This document shows, piece by piece, positions 49,589 through 58,785 of a DNA stretch of 64,000 nucleotides. The position numbers and the translations under genes are program-made. Every line of letters starts with the position of its first letter. The first letter of the stretch is position 1. The stretch is from contig CAZVZK010000015.1 in assembly GCA_964630925.1 (NCBI GenBank), positions 42,820 through 106,819 of the forward strand. Direction: 5' to 3'. The notes under the pieces are model-generated. The model made no database searches. It saw only the letters and a program-made list of their open reading frames with translations, and had not been told where the DNA came from. This DNA comes from RGDT01 sp964630925 (GTDB lineage: Bacteria > Planctomycetota > Planctomycetia > Gemmatales > Gemmataceae).

Positions 49589-51142
49589 TCAGCAGCGCCA
49601 GGGATCGGGGAGGGACACGTCCACGAAGCCGCCGACGAACCGCTTCGCCAGCCTCTTCCTCATCCTCGGGCTGAGCTGGTTGGCGAGGTCGCTCCTGAGG
49701 TCCCTCTTCCACTCGTCGTCGAGATTCACCGTCGTGAGCCGGCCCAGGTGCGGCGAGTCGAGGAGTGCCCGCGCCCCCTCGTCGCCGAACGGGTTGAGCC
49801 CGATGTCGAGGCGGACGAGGTTCGACAGGTACGGCGAGCCGGCCAGGGCGGCGACGCCGGCGTCGCGGAGGGAGTTGATCCCCAGGCCGAGGACGGTGAG
49901 CTTCGCCAGCCCCGGCCACTCCGCCAGCGTCCGCGCGTCGTCGTCATCGAGCCGGCAGCCGGGCAGATGCAGCTCACGCAGCTCGCCCGGCGGCGCCGAC
50001 GCCAGGGCGGCGACGGCGTCGGAGGGGTCGAACTCTCTGGAGGCGTTCCGCGGCATGCCATCGTAGCGCAGGTGCGTCAGCGTCCGCATCACCGGGGACC
50101 GGGCGAGGGCGGGCACCAGGCCCTCGGCACGAGGGCAGTACGTCAGGTCGAGGAATCGCAACCCGGAGAGCATCTCACACCCAAGGAGCCGGCGGAAGTC
50201 GGCGGCCTTGAGGCGTGAGCCGTTGAGGTGCAGAGCCCGCAGCGCCAGACCGGAGCGCGAGGTGAGCGCCCGCAGGCCCAACGGCCCCAGGTCGGAGTTG
50301 GGGAGCCAGAGCCGCCACGCCGACGCCGGCAGGGCGCCCACCAGGGCCGTCACGCCGTTGTCGCCCAGGCCCTGGCCCAGCCGCAGCTCCTCGATGTTCT
50401 CCAGGACGCCAGAGCCGGCGAGCCGGATGGCGGCCTCTTCCGCGTCGCTCAGGGGGGTGTACAGAGCCAGCCGACGCAGGCCGCGCAGATGGCGGGCGCG
50501 TGCGAGCGCCGCCACGGCGCGAGGCCCGACCTGCCCGCGGCCCAGCGACAGCTCGCGCAGGCCGGTCAGGTGCGTGGCCGCCGCGAAGACGCGCGCCGGC
50601 TCGTTGCCCCGCGGCCCTTGGTAGTCTTCCATCCAGCAACCACGCAGGCCCGCCAGCTCCGGCAGGGCCAACAGGCCAGCGAGGGTCGCCTCGTCGCCGG
50701 GCAAACCCACGAGGTACAGGCCGGCGAGCCGCGCCAGCCCGGTACAGCCGGCCAGGTCCGCCGCCTGCGTCCCCCAGCCGTAGAGGTGCAGCCAGCGCAC
50801 CGGGTGCCGGGCCTGCACGCCCGCCCCGATCTCACGCCACTGCGGCGGCGTGGTGATGCCCCACTCCTGGAAGCCCCGGCGGAACGGCCCCATGACGCGC
50901 GTGGACGCCCCGTCGGCCCGCCACGCCGCCCCGTGCTCGCTCACGAGTCGGTACGCCCGCGCCTCCAGATCCATGCGCGCCGGGGCGTACTCCGGCAGGC
51001 GCTCCGCCGCGATCTGCGTGCGGATGAGGTCGGCCCGCGCCTCCTGGCCGTTCTCGGACAGCCAGTCGGCGTACACGAGGCGCAGGGCGTCGTCGTCCGG
51101 CTCCTCGCACACCGCACGCAGTAGACGCTCGCCGTCGCGCAT
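49589..51142 (-). CDS. TIGR02996-domain leucine-rich-repeat protein
   Basis: 517 residues. TIGR02996 at residues 3-46 (ERLLRAVCEEPDDDALRLVY, ADWLSENGQEARADLIRTQI), then a helical linker and about 12 LRRs (LRELSLGRGQ, IEELRLGQGLGDNG, LRALHLNGSRL, LTVLGLGINSLRDAGVAAL, LVRLDIGLNPFGDEGARAL). No signal peptide. It is built like the protein at 2805-4355 but clearly diverged. The last 35 residues are basic (RKRLAKRFVGGF). Its job is presumably protein binding. Confidence 0.85.
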   Translation of the reverse strand: MRDGERLLRAVCEEPDDDALRLVYADWLSENGQEARADLIRTQIAAERLPEYAPARMDLEARAYRLVSEHGAAWRADGASTRVMGPFRRGFQEWGITTPPQWREIGAGVQARHPVRWLHLYGWGTQAADLAGCTGLARLAGLYLVGLPGDEATLAGLLALPELAGLRGCWMEDYQGPRGNEPARVFAAATHLTGLRELSLGRGQVGPRAVAALARARHLRGLRRLALYTPLSDAEEAAIRLAGSGVLENIEELRLGQGLGDNGVTALVGALPASAWRLWLPNSDLGPLGLRALTSRSGLALRALHLNGSRLKAADFRRLLGCEMLSGLRFLDLTYCPRAEGLVPALARSPVMRTLTHLRYDGMPRNASREFDPSDAVAALASAPPGELRELHLPGCRLDDDDARTLAEWPGLAKLTVLGLGINSLRDAGVAALAGSPYLSNLVRLDIGLNPFGDEGARALLDSPHLGRLTTVNLDDEWKRDLRSDLANQLSPRMRKRLAKRFVGGFVDVSLPDPWRC

Positions 51143-51154
51143 CGTCCGCCCTCC

Positions 51155-51221
51155 GTAGAGTACGCATCCTGCGTGCTCACTTCGGCATCAGCGTTGGGAG
51201 CACGCAGGATGCGTGCTCTAC
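51155..51221. repeat. GTAG-headed REPIN-like palindrome pair
   Basis: Arms at 51155-51178 and 51198-51221 are inverted copies with one mismatch and a 19-base spacer. Each arm is GTAG followed by a palindrome (GAGYACGCA...TGCGTGCTC). It has the same design as the pair at 8190-8246 but a different stem. It lies between the RND transporter stop and the LRR gene start. Confidence 0.75.
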
Positions 51222-51247
51222 GACAAGCCCCCTCCCGGAGAGCTGTC

Positions 51248-54200
51248 TTATGCCGGCGGGGTGACAACGAGGGCTCGCCTCGGCCCGGGGACGAACGACT
51301 TGTAGAGAACCGGCAGGACGAACAGCGTCAGCAGCGTGCTGCTGATGACGCCGCCGATCACCACCGTCGCCAGCGGACGCTGCACCTCCGCCCCCACGCC
51401 CGTCGAGAGTGCCATGGGGACGAACCCCAGCCCCGCCACCAGCGCCGTCATCAGCACCGGACGCAGCCGCGTCAACGCCGCCTCCTCGGCGGCCTCGGCC
51501 ATGTCGCGGCCCCGGTCGAGCAACTGCCGGATGAACGTCACCAGGAGCATGCTGTTCAGCACCGACACGCCGGAAAGGGCGATGAACCCCACCGCCGCCG
51601 GGATGCTCAGGTCCAGCCCGCGCAACTGAAGGGCGAGCAGGCCGCCGGCGCTGGCGAACGGCACCGCCAGGAAGATCAGCAGCACGTCGATGATGCGTCT
51701 CTGGCTGGCGTACAGCAGGAGGAAGATGAGCAGCAGCGCCACGGGGACGACGAACATCAGCCGCAGGCGTGCCCGCTCCAGCGTCTCGAACTGCCCGCCG
51801 ATCTCGACGCGGTAGCGCGGCGACGGGAACGACACCTCCTCGCGGATGCGCCGGCGGGCCTCCTCGGCGAACGTGGCCACGTCGCGGCCCTGGACGTTGC
51901 ACTGCACCACGGCCCGGCGCTGGCCCCACTCGCGGTTGATCCGCGCCGGCCCCTCCGTCAGCCTGAGCGAGGCGAGGAGGGAGAGGGGGACCTGCTCGCC
52001 CGACGGCGACACCACCAGCATCCTGCCCAATTCATCCGGGTCGCGGCGCAGCTTCTCGGGGAGGCGGACCGCCAGGGGGAAGCGGAGCTGGCCCTCGGAC
52101 ACGTCGCCCACCACCCGGCCGCCGAGCGCCTCGATGCGGGCGAAGACCGCCCGCGCCGTCAGCCCGTGCCGCGCCACCTGATGGGCGTCCAGCTTCACCT
52201 CCAGCGTCGGCTGGCCGGCGATCTGCTCGACGCCGACGTCACGCGACCCCGCGATCCCCTTGAGGATACGCTCCACGTCCTCGGCCCTGTCCAGCAGGAC
52301 GTCGAGGTCGTCACCGAAGATCTTGACCGCCACGTCGGCCTGCACTCCCATCGTCATCTCGTCGATGCGCTGCTTGATCGGCATCTTGAACGTCGATTTG
52401 TGCCCCGGCACCGAATTGAACAGCTCCCGCATCGCCTCCGTCAGCTCGTCCTGCGTGGTGATCTTCTTCTCCTCGCCGTCCTTGCCCTTCAGCACCGCCG
52501 TCCACTCCTCCCTCGGCTTCAGGGTGATGAACAGGTCCGTCTCCTCGGGCCCCATCGGGTCGGTCGCCACCTCGCCGGAGCCGACCCGGCTCCACACGTT
52601 CTCCACCTCGTCGGGGAACTTCTTGAACAGCATCTTCTCCAGGCGGGTGTTGGAGCGCATCGACTCCTCCAGGCTCGTGCCCGGCAGGCGGAGGACGGCC
52701 ACCACCATCGCCCCCTCATTCAACTTCGGCACGAACTCCCACTTGCGCCACGGCGTCACCAGCGTGACGAACGCCGCCGTGCCGAACGCGAACAGCAGCA
52801 CCGCCGGGCCGCAATTCAGCGCCAGCCGCAGCAGCGGGCGGTAGAAGAAGCGGGCCAGGCGTACGACCCACGGGTCGCCCTCGTCCATGCGCCGCGGCAG
52901 CAGCAGGGCGGCCAGCACCGGCATCAGCGTCAGCGACAGGAGCATCGAGCCGGCCAGGGCGAAGATGACCGTCAGGGCCATCGGGCGGAACAGCTTGCCC
53001 TCGACGCCCTCCAACGTCAGGATCGGCAGGTACACGATGCAGATGATCAATTCTCCGAAGAGGGTCGGGCCGCGCACCTCCAGGGCGGCCTCGCGCACGA
53101 CCTCCGTCGTGTCCTTCGTCTCGTCCTTGTTCTCCGAGAGATGGCGGACGCAGTTCTCGACCATGACCACGGAGCTATCGACGATGAGGCCGAAGTCGAT
53201 GGCGCCGAGGCTGAGGAGGCTGCCGGCGATGCCGAAGCGCAGCATGCCGGAGAAGGCGAAGAGCATGGAGATGGGGATGGCCAGCGCCACGATCAGGCCG
53301 GCCCGCAGGTTGCCGAGGAAGAGGAACAGCACGGCGATGACGAGGAGGCCGCCCTCGAAGAGGTTGCGGCGGACCGTGTCCAGCACCTGATCGACCAGCT
53401 CGGTCCGGTCGTAGACCGCCTTCAGCTCCACGTCCTCGGGCAGGCTCGGCTTGACCTCGTCGAGGCGTTTCTTGAGGGCGTGCGTGAAGGCGTGGCTGTT
53501 CTCGCCCATGATCATGAAGCCCAGCCCCAGCACCACCTCGCCCTTGCCCTGCGCCGTGGTCGATCCGAGACGCAGGTCGCCGCCGATCCGCACTTCGGCC
53601 ACGTCGCCCACCTTCACCGGCACGCCGTCGCGTGGCGTCATCACGACCACGTCGCGCAGGGCGTCGAGCGTGGACGCCCGGCCCAGGCCGCGGACCGGGA
53701 TCGTGGCGCCGGAGATGGCGAGGTGCCCGCCGCCCACGTCGAGGCTGCCCTTCTTGAGCGCCTCCTCCACGTCGTCGAACGTGACGCCGTACTCGACCAG
53801 CCGGGCCGGGTCGATGCGCGCCTGGTACTGCTTCTCGACGCCGCCCCAGGAGTTGATCTCCGCCGTGCCGGGGACGGTACGCAACGCCGGCTTGACGACC
53901 CAGTCCTGGAGGGTGCGGAGCGACATCAGGCCGCGTTTCTGCGAGGAGAGGGTGTAATGGAACACCTCGCCGAGGCCGGTGGCGACGGGGCCCATGCGTG
54001 GGCGGGCGGTGCCCTCGGGCAGCTCGGCGGACTGGAGGCGTTCGTTGATGAGGGCGCGGGCGAACCAGATGTCGGTGCCGTCGTGGAACGTCACGATCAC
54101 CTGCGACAGCCCGGAGCGCGACAGGGAGCGCACCTCCTCCAGGCGTGGCAGGCCTGCGATGGCCTGCTCCACGGGGAGGGAGACGCGGCGTTCGATCTCC

Positions 54201-54376
54201 AGCGGCCCGAGGCTGGGGGCGGACGTGTTGATCTGCACCTGCACGGGCGTGGTGTCGGGGAAGGCGTCCATCGGCAGCGACAGCAGCGAGAACGCCCCCG
54301 CCGCCGACAGGGCGAGGAACACCAGGACGACGACGAGCTTGTTGCGCAGCGACCACAGGATGATGGCGTCGAGCAT
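51248..54376 (-). CDS. CusA/CzcA-type heavy-metal efflux RND transporter
   Basis: 1042 residues, the normal HME-RND length. Start MLDAIILWSLRNKLVVVLVF is helix 1; SLPMDAFPDTTPVQVQINT follows. Helix 4 has AIDFGLIVDSSVVMVENCV with the proton-relay aspartates, and helices 10-12 have QRRIIDVLLIFLAVPFASAG and LTALV-type ends. The porter domain has methionine-containing loops. It exports Cu, Ag, Zn, Co or Cd from the periplasm or membrane by proton antiport; the metal cannot be fixed. It lies downstream of the adaptor gene; no outer-membrane TolC-like gene is in the window. Confidence 0.93.
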   Translation of the reverse strand: MLDAIILWSLRNKLVVVLVFLALSAAGAFSLLSLPMDAFPDTTPVQVQINTSAPSLGPLEIERRVSLPVEQAIAGLPRLEEVRSLSRSGLSQVIVTFHDGTDIWFARALINERLQSAELPEGTARPRMGPVATGLGEVFHYTLSSQKRGLMSLRTLQDWVVKPALRTVPGTAEINSWGGVEKQYQARIDPARLVEYGVTFDDVEEALKKGSLDVGGGHLAISGATIPVRGLGRASTLDALRDVVVMTPRDGVPVKVGDVAEVRIGGDLRLGSTTAQGKGEVVLGLGFMIMGENSHAFTHALKKRLDEVKPSLPEDVELKAVYDRTELVDQVLDTVRRNLFEGGLLVIAVLFLFLGNLRAGLIVALAIPISMLFAFSGMLRFGIAGSLLSLGAIDFGLIVDSSVVMVENCVRHLSENKDETKDTTEVVREAALEVRGPTLFGELIICIVYLPILTLEGVEGKLFRPMALTVIFALAGSMLLSLTLMPVLAALLLPRRMDEGDPWVVRLARFFYRPLLRLALNCGPAVLLFAFGTAAFVTLVTPWRKWEFVPKLNEGAMVVAVLRLPGTSLEESMRSNTRLEKMLFKKFPDEVENVWSRVGSGEVATDPMGPEETDLFITLKPREEWTAVLKGKDGEEKKITTQDELTEAMRELFNSVPGHKSTFKMPIKQRIDEMTMGVQADVAVKIFGDDLDVLLDRAEDVERILKGIAGSRDVGVEQIAGQPTLEVKLDAHQVARHGLTARAVFARIEALGGRVVGDVSEGQLRFPLAVRLPEKLRRDPDELGRMLVVSPSGEQVPLSLLASLRLTEGPARINREWGQRRAVVQCNVQGRDVATFAEEARRRIREEVSFPSPRYRVEIGGQFETLERARLRLMFVVPVALLLIFLLLYASQRRIIDVLLIFLAVPFASAGGLLALQLRGLDLSIPAAVGFIALSGVSVLNSMLLVTFIRQLLDRGRDMAEAAEEAALTRLRPVLMTALVAGLGFVPMALSTGVGAEVQRPLATVVIGGVISSTLLTLFVLPVLYKSFVPGPRRALVVTPPA

Positions 54377-54385
54377 GGGATCCTC

Positions 54386-54582
54386 CTACCTCACCCCCTA
54401 ACCCCCTCTCCGAAGCGGAGAGGGGGGATCGCAAGAGTGAGAAGAGTGGCGGTGGGGAGGTGTACGCGTCTCTTGAATCGCTTCGTCCAACAGGGGAGTC
54501 GTACACTCACCCTCCGTGCAGGCGATGCTCTTGTGGCTCCCCCCTCTCCGCTTCGGAGAGGGGGGCTGGGGGGGTGAGGTAG
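54386..54582. repeat. Large inverted repeat between the transporter and adaptor genes
   Basis: The left arm starts CTACCTCACCCCCTAACC and continues CCCTCTCCGAAGCGGAGAGG; the right arm is its inverse, ending GGGTGAGGTAG at 54582. Each arm is itself palindromic around CCGAAGCGG, and an outer CTAC/GTAG frames the whole. It almost fills the 208-base gap, so any transcript from the adaptor to the transporter must cross a very stable structure. Confidence 0.8.
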
Positions 54583-54584
54583 CA

Positions 54585-55958
54585 TCACTCGCCCTCCAGC
54601 CGGGACTTGTACATCTCGCCGAGCAGGGCGTGGCTGCCGACGGTGACGACCGCGTCGCCCGTCTTCGGCGCCGCGACGGGCCCGGCGGCGAGGAGGCCCA
54701 GGGATCGCCAGCCCCCGGCGCCGACCAGCGCGGCGCCGAACAGCGGCGCGGGGTCGATCAGCTCGACGTCGGCGCCCGAGCGCGGGCCGACGAGGACCAG
54801 GCGCGGCTCGAAGTGCTGCCCGTCGCGGCGGAGGAAGACGCGCCGCGTCTTGCCGTCGAACTGGACCGCCGGTGCGGGCACGAGCAACGCCTCGCGTCTG
54901 CCCACGACGACGCGGGCGGTGCCGAACGCGCCGGGGCGGAGCAGGCCCGAGGGGTTCTTCAGCTCGGCCCGCGCCCGCACCGTGCGCGTCCTCGGGTCGG
55001 CCTCCGGGCTGACCCAGGTGATGACGCCGGGCGCCGGCGGGCCGCCCCGCCCGGTGAACGTCACCGCCTGGCCGGGCGCGAGGTGGGCCGCCTCCTCCTG
55101 GCGCACGTCGAGCAGGCACCAGATGGCCGACGAGTCGGCGATGGCCACGACGGGCTTCGACGGCTCGCCCATCTCGCCGACGACGGCGTCGAGGCGCACC
55201 ACGTCGCCGGCGAAGGGCGCGACGAGCGGAAGGAGCGTCGCCGGCAGGCCCTGCTCGTCGGGCAGGCCGAGGCGCTGCACGCGCCGCGTCAGCTCGTCGT
55301 CGGACAGCTCGGCGGCCTCCTTGAGGGGGACGTAGAGGCCGAGGTTGGCCAGGGCCTGGTGGGTGTTGGCGAGGGCGACGCGCGACTCGCGGACGGCCTG
55401 GGCGGCCTCGCGGAGCTGGCGTTCGGGGATGGCGGCGCCGCTCTTCTCGAGGATCTCCAGGGCGCGGCGTTTGACGTCGTACCCGATGGCGGCGGTGAGG
55501 AAGTCGGCCTTGAGCTTGCCGACGTCGGCGCTGGCGACGAGGAGGAGGGTCTCGCCCTTCTTCACCCGCTGCCCGAGCTTGCAGGTGATGCGGAAGAACG
55601 GCCCGCCGGCGCGCGGGGCGAGGTGGGCGAAGCGCGTCTGATCCCACGCCAGGACCGCCGGGGCCTCGACGGCGTCGGTGACCTCGGCGCGTTTCACCGG
55701 GGCCGTCTCGATGCCGGCGAGGTCGGCGCTGTCGTCCTCCTCCAGCTTCAGCACGCCGGGGAAGGCGGTGACGGCCTCCGGCTCCTTCTTCTTCTCCTTG
55801 TCCTCGTCCTTCTTCTCCTCCGCCTTCGCGAAGGGGAGCTTCCATTCGTTGGCGGCGCCCCAGCGGTAGAGGGCGACGAGGCCGACGAGGACGAGCAGGG
55901 TGGCCAACTGGCGGGCGGTCCAGGCGAGGACGCCCGACGATGCCCGTTCTTCGGACAT
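54585..55958 (-). CDS. Efflux RND periplasmic adaptor (HlyD/CusB type)
   Basis: 457 residues from the ATG at 55958 (GGAG nine bases upstream). N-terminal anchor TLLVLVGLVALYRW is followed by a Lys/Glu-rich linker. The barrel-sandwich hybrid reads GPFFRITCKLGQRVKKGETL, the alpha-hairpin AVRESRVALANTHQALANL, and the beta barrel PLVAPFAGDVVRLDAVVGEM and PGVITWVSPEADPRTRTVRA. It links the CusA-type pump to an outer-membrane channel. The frame open to 56090 upstream lacks features. Confidence 0.9.
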   Translation of the reverse strand: MSEERASSGVLAWTARQLATLLVLVGLVALYRWGAANEWKLPFAKAEEKKDEDKEKKKEPEAVTAFPGVLKLEEDDSADLAGIETAPVKRAEVTDAVEAPAVLAWDQTRFAHLAPRAGGPFFRITCKLGQRVKKGETLLLVASADVGKLKADFLTAAIGYDVKRRALEILEKSGAAIPERQLREAAQAVRESRVALANTHQALANLGLYVPLKEAAELSDDELTRRVQRLGLPDEQGLPATLLPLVAPFAGDVVRLDAVVGEMGEPSKPVVAIADSSAIWCLLDVRQEEAAHLAPGQAVTFTGRGGPPAPGVITWVSPEADPRTRTVRARAELKNPSGLLRPGAFGTARVVVGRREALLVPAPAVQFDGKTRRVFLRRDGQHFEPRLVLVGPRSGADVELIDPAPLFGAALVGAGGWRSLGLLAAGPVAAPKTGDAVVTVGSHALLGEMYKSRLEGE

Positions 55959-56160
55959 GAGGGATCTCCGGTGTGAGAGCTGCGCACGGGGCGTTCTTCG
56001 GGTGAGTCGGTTTGAGGCCCGCCGGGGCCGGAGCCCGACGGAGAGCATGGCGTGTCTCGCCGGGCTTCGCTCGGCTGGGGCCTCGCTCAAGCCGTCCGAC
56101 CAAAACGCCGACTCCCGCGTGTCTTGAGACGGAAGGCGCGGGCGCGGCGGAGACCGTGTC

Positions 56161-56466
56161 TCAGATCAGGAGGGCGCAGCCGCTCAGATAGGCGGGAGGT
56201 GCCGTCGGAAAGGCGAGGCGAGCGACGGGGAGGGGGCGTGAAGAGAAGGGGAGTGGGCCGGAGGGTGTGTCGAGGGCGGCGGACGGGAGGTCGATCTCGG
56301 GCGCGGCGGGTTTGAGGCCCATCGCGGCGGCGAGGGGCGACGACGGGCAGCCGTCGTCGTGGCCGTCGTGGTGCGCCTCGCCGGCGAGCTGGCACAGGCA
56401 AATGCCGGGCGGCACCATGAGGCGCATGGTGAGGAGGATGAGCAGGAGCAGGCGCGGCGCGGCCAC
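56161..56466 (-). CDS. Small exported His/Cys-rich protein ahead of the metal efflux genes
   Basis: 101 residues from a GTG at 56466 (GAGGGACGCC upstream). A hydrophobic leader (APRLLLLILLTMRLMVPPGI) runs into ICLCQLAGEAHHDGHDDGCP, a His/Asp/Cys-rich segment, and a Pro/Ala/Leu-rich tail. It could bind metal ions. Position and direction match the efflux operon, 202 bases upstream of the adaptor. No family is recognised and the coding call rests on the leader and the ribosome site. Confidence 0.55.
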   Translation of the reverse strand: MAAPRLLLLILLTMRLMVPPGICLCQLAGEAHHDGHDDGCPSSPLAAAMGLKPAAPEIDLPSAALDTPSGPLPFSSRPLPVARLAFPTAPPAYLSGCALLI

Positions 56467-56628
56467 GGCGTCCCTCGGGGATACGTTCAGCGTAAGCCCG
56501 GCGTCTGGCGAAGTCAACGACGCGCGGGCGGGCAATCCCACAGGCGGGGTCGCTGACGCGCCGAGAAATCAAGATCCGCTGACGCTCCAACTCGGGGCGC
56601 TGACGCATCCCCGCTCGCCCAGAGCCGC

Positions 56629-58164
56629 TTACGCTCCTGCCCCCCCAAGCCGCCGCACGAACGCCGCGTACCCGGCCCGGTACGCCTCGGCCCATCTCGG
56701 CTCCGGCAACGCCGGCTCGCGGAACTTCACCATGTGCGCCACGGCGTCGTCCACCGTGAACGCCCCGGGATCGCCCTGCTTCTTCCGCAGGTGCGTCTCC
56801 AGGGCCGCCAGGGCGGTCACCGCCGCCCCCAGCGCCGGGCCCTCGAACGACTCCAGACGCTCCAGGGGGCGTTCCAGCACGCTCGCCAGGATGCGACACA
56901 TCAGCGCGCTGCGGGCGATGCCGCCCGACACGGTCAACCGCGTCACCGTCTGCCCCCCCGCCTCGTGCTCGCGGACCGCCCGCGTGATCAGATACGCCAA
57001 CGCCTCCAGGGCGGCGCGGAAACGCACGCCGGCGTCCGTGGGCTCCGAGGGCGCCCACGTCAGCGCCGGCCGGTTCACGCCGACCGACGGCTCCGGGTGC
57101 AGGAACGGCATCAGGGCCACGCCGGCGCAGCCCGGGGGGACGGCCTCCGCCGCCTTCTCCAACGCCGCCCAGTCGGGGCGCGGGCCGACGAGGGGGTCAA
57201 GGAACTGGGCGCCGTTGTTGTAGCAGCGCATCCACAGGTAGGGGCCCCAGTTGAGGCGCATCACGTCCAGCGAGCCGCCCGACGGCGCCGCCGCCCCCGA
57301 TGAGTTCACCACCGCCGAGTTGCCGAGGATCAACGCCACCTGCCCCGCCTGCGACGCGCCGCCGCCGATCAGCCCGGCGGCCTGGTCGTCCAGCGTGGGG
57401 AAGATCAACGGCGGCGATTCGATGCCCGCGTCCGCGCACACCGACTTCGATAGGGTGCCGACAGGCGTGTCGGCGTCGAGGATGGGCGGGAGCTGCCGGC
57501 GTGCCAGCTCGCGGTGCTCGGGCCGCGCGAGCGCCTCCAGCATCCCGAACGCCCATTGGCCCGTGCGCAGGTCCATCATGCCGGTAGAGGCCGCGGACGA
57601 AATGCTCGCGTGGTCGAAGTTGCCGGTGAGGAACCCCGCCGCCAGGGAGCCGTGGGGCAGGATGCGCCAGGTGCGCCGCCAGTCGGCCTCGCCGAGGGTG
57701 GCCTCGTCCTTGACCAGGTGGCTCAGGCTGTAGCGGATGGCCCACGGCCCGCCGGTCAGCTCGCGTGCCTTCGGCTGCCCGCCGAGGCGTTCCAGGCCGA
57801 GGCGCTGGTACTCGGCCAGGGTCATGTCGTTCCAGCAGATGGCGCGGCGCACCTGGCCGCCGTCGGCGTCGATGCGGCCGGAGGTGTGGTGCGTGGCCGA
57901 GATGCCGCCGGCCACCCAGTCCTTCAGGCGTCCGATCTCGCGCAGGCGGGCGGCGATCATCCGGGTGATGGACCGCGCCTGCCCCTCCAGCAAGGTGAGG
58001 CTCAGCTCGCTGACGCCGTCGGCGGTCCACAGGTCGGTGGGCAGGCGGGCCTCGGCCAGCGTCCTGCCGGACAGGTCGAACACCAGGCACTTGGCGGCGC
58101 CGGTGCTGAAGTCCCATCCGGTGATGACGCTCTCGGGCGCGACGCGGCGCAGGGGCTCGGCCAT
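56629..58164 (-). CDS. FGGY-family carbohydrate kinase
   Basis: 511 residues. The ASKHA fold starts VITGWDFSTGAAKCLVFDLS (phosphate 1), with ICWNDMTLAEYQRLG, FPTLDDQAAGLIGGGASQAG (the catalytic Asp is in the DDQ segment), LILGNSAVVNSSG and the C-terminal LTVSGGIARSALMCRILASV adenosine site. It phosphorylates a sugar or polyol; xylulose is the default guess for this subfamily. It stands alone, divergent from the DinB gene. Confidence 0.9.
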   Translation of the reverse strand: MAEPLRRVAPESVITGWDFSTGAAKCLVFDLSGRTLAEARLPTDLWTADGVSELSLTLLEGQARSITRMIAARLREIGRLKDWVAGGISATHHTSGRIDADGGQVRRAICWNDMTLAEYQRLGLERLGGQPKARELTGGPWAIRYSLSHLVKDEATLGEADWRRTWRILPHGSLAAGFLTGNFDHASISSAASTGMMDLRTGQWAFGMLEALARPEHRELARRQLPPILDADTPVGTLSKSVCADAGIESPPLIFPTLDDQAAGLIGGGASQAGQVALILGNSAVVNSSGAAAPSGGSLDVMRLNWGPYLWMRCYNNGAQFLDPLVGPRPDWAALEKAAEAVPPGCAGVALMPFLHPEPSVGVNRPALTWAPSEPTDAGVRFRAALEALAYLITRAVREHEAGGQTVTRLTVSGGIARSALMCRILASVLERPLERLESFEGPALGAAVTALAALETHLRKKQGDPGAFTVDDAVAHMVKFREPALPEPRWAEAYRAGYAAFVRRLGGAGA

Positions 58165-58260
58165 CTGTCTCTCCTCCGGGGCGCGATGGCAAGCCTACGG
58201 GGAGCGGCCACGCCCAACAAGTCCGTACAATGGCCCGATGCCCGACAAGGAGACCCGTTC

Positions 58261-58746
58261 ATGACCGGACCGCAGGCCCTGCACCTGGCGCTCGATAACT
58301 CGCGGAATCTGGTGGGGTACTACCTCGCCGACCTGTCCGACGCCGACCTCCTCGTGCGCCCCGTCCCCGGGGCCAACCACATCGCCTGGCAGCTCGGGCA
58401 CCTCATCGTGTCGGAGCGGCAGCTGGGGGCGCAGATCCCGGGGTCGTCGTACCCGGACCTGCCCGCGGGCTTCAAGGAGCAGCACGCCAAGGAGACCAGC
58501 GGCTCCGACACCGGCTTCCTGGGCAGGGCGGAGTACCTCGCCCAGTTCGAGGCCACGCGCCGGGCGACGATGGCGGCCGCCCTGCGTCTGGCCGAGGCCG
58601 ACCTCGACAGGGCGACGGAGGGGCCGGTGTCGAAGTACGCGCCGAACGTGGCGTCCATCCTGACGATGCTGGCCAGCCACGACATGATGCACGCGGGCCA
58701 GTTCACGGCCGTCCGCCGCAAGCTCGGCAAGCCCGTCCTGTTCTGA
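58261..58746 (+). CDS. DinB/YfiT-family putative metalloprotein
   Basis: 161 residues. The four-helix DinB fold has its three metal-binding histidines in HIAWQLGHLI and HDMMHAGQFTAVRRKLGKP. Relatives include thiol S-transferases using bacillithiol or mycothiol, and proteins of unknown function. GGAGA precedes the ATG. The next gene starts 39 bases downstream on the same strand. Confidence 0.88.
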   Translation: MTGPQALHLALDNSRNLVGYYLADLSDADLLVRPVPGANHIAWQLGHLIVSERQLGAQIPGSSYPDLPAGFKEQHAKETSGSDTGFLGRAEYLAQFEATRRATMAAALRLAEADLDRATEGPVSKYAPNVASILTMLASHDMMHAGQFTAVRRKLGKPVLF

Positions 58747-58785
58747 GCGAAGTACAAAGGCCTCCCCACCTGGAGCCCCGGCCCC

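Noticed and set aside
51173..54577. 1134-residue open frame opposite the RND transporter gene
   Set aside because: Gln/His/Arg-rich shadow of a transporter with intact signature motifs.
56542..56628. Spaced CGCTGACGC repeats
   Set aside because: Four loose matches at irregular spacing in an 87-base gap; I could not show more than chance similarity.
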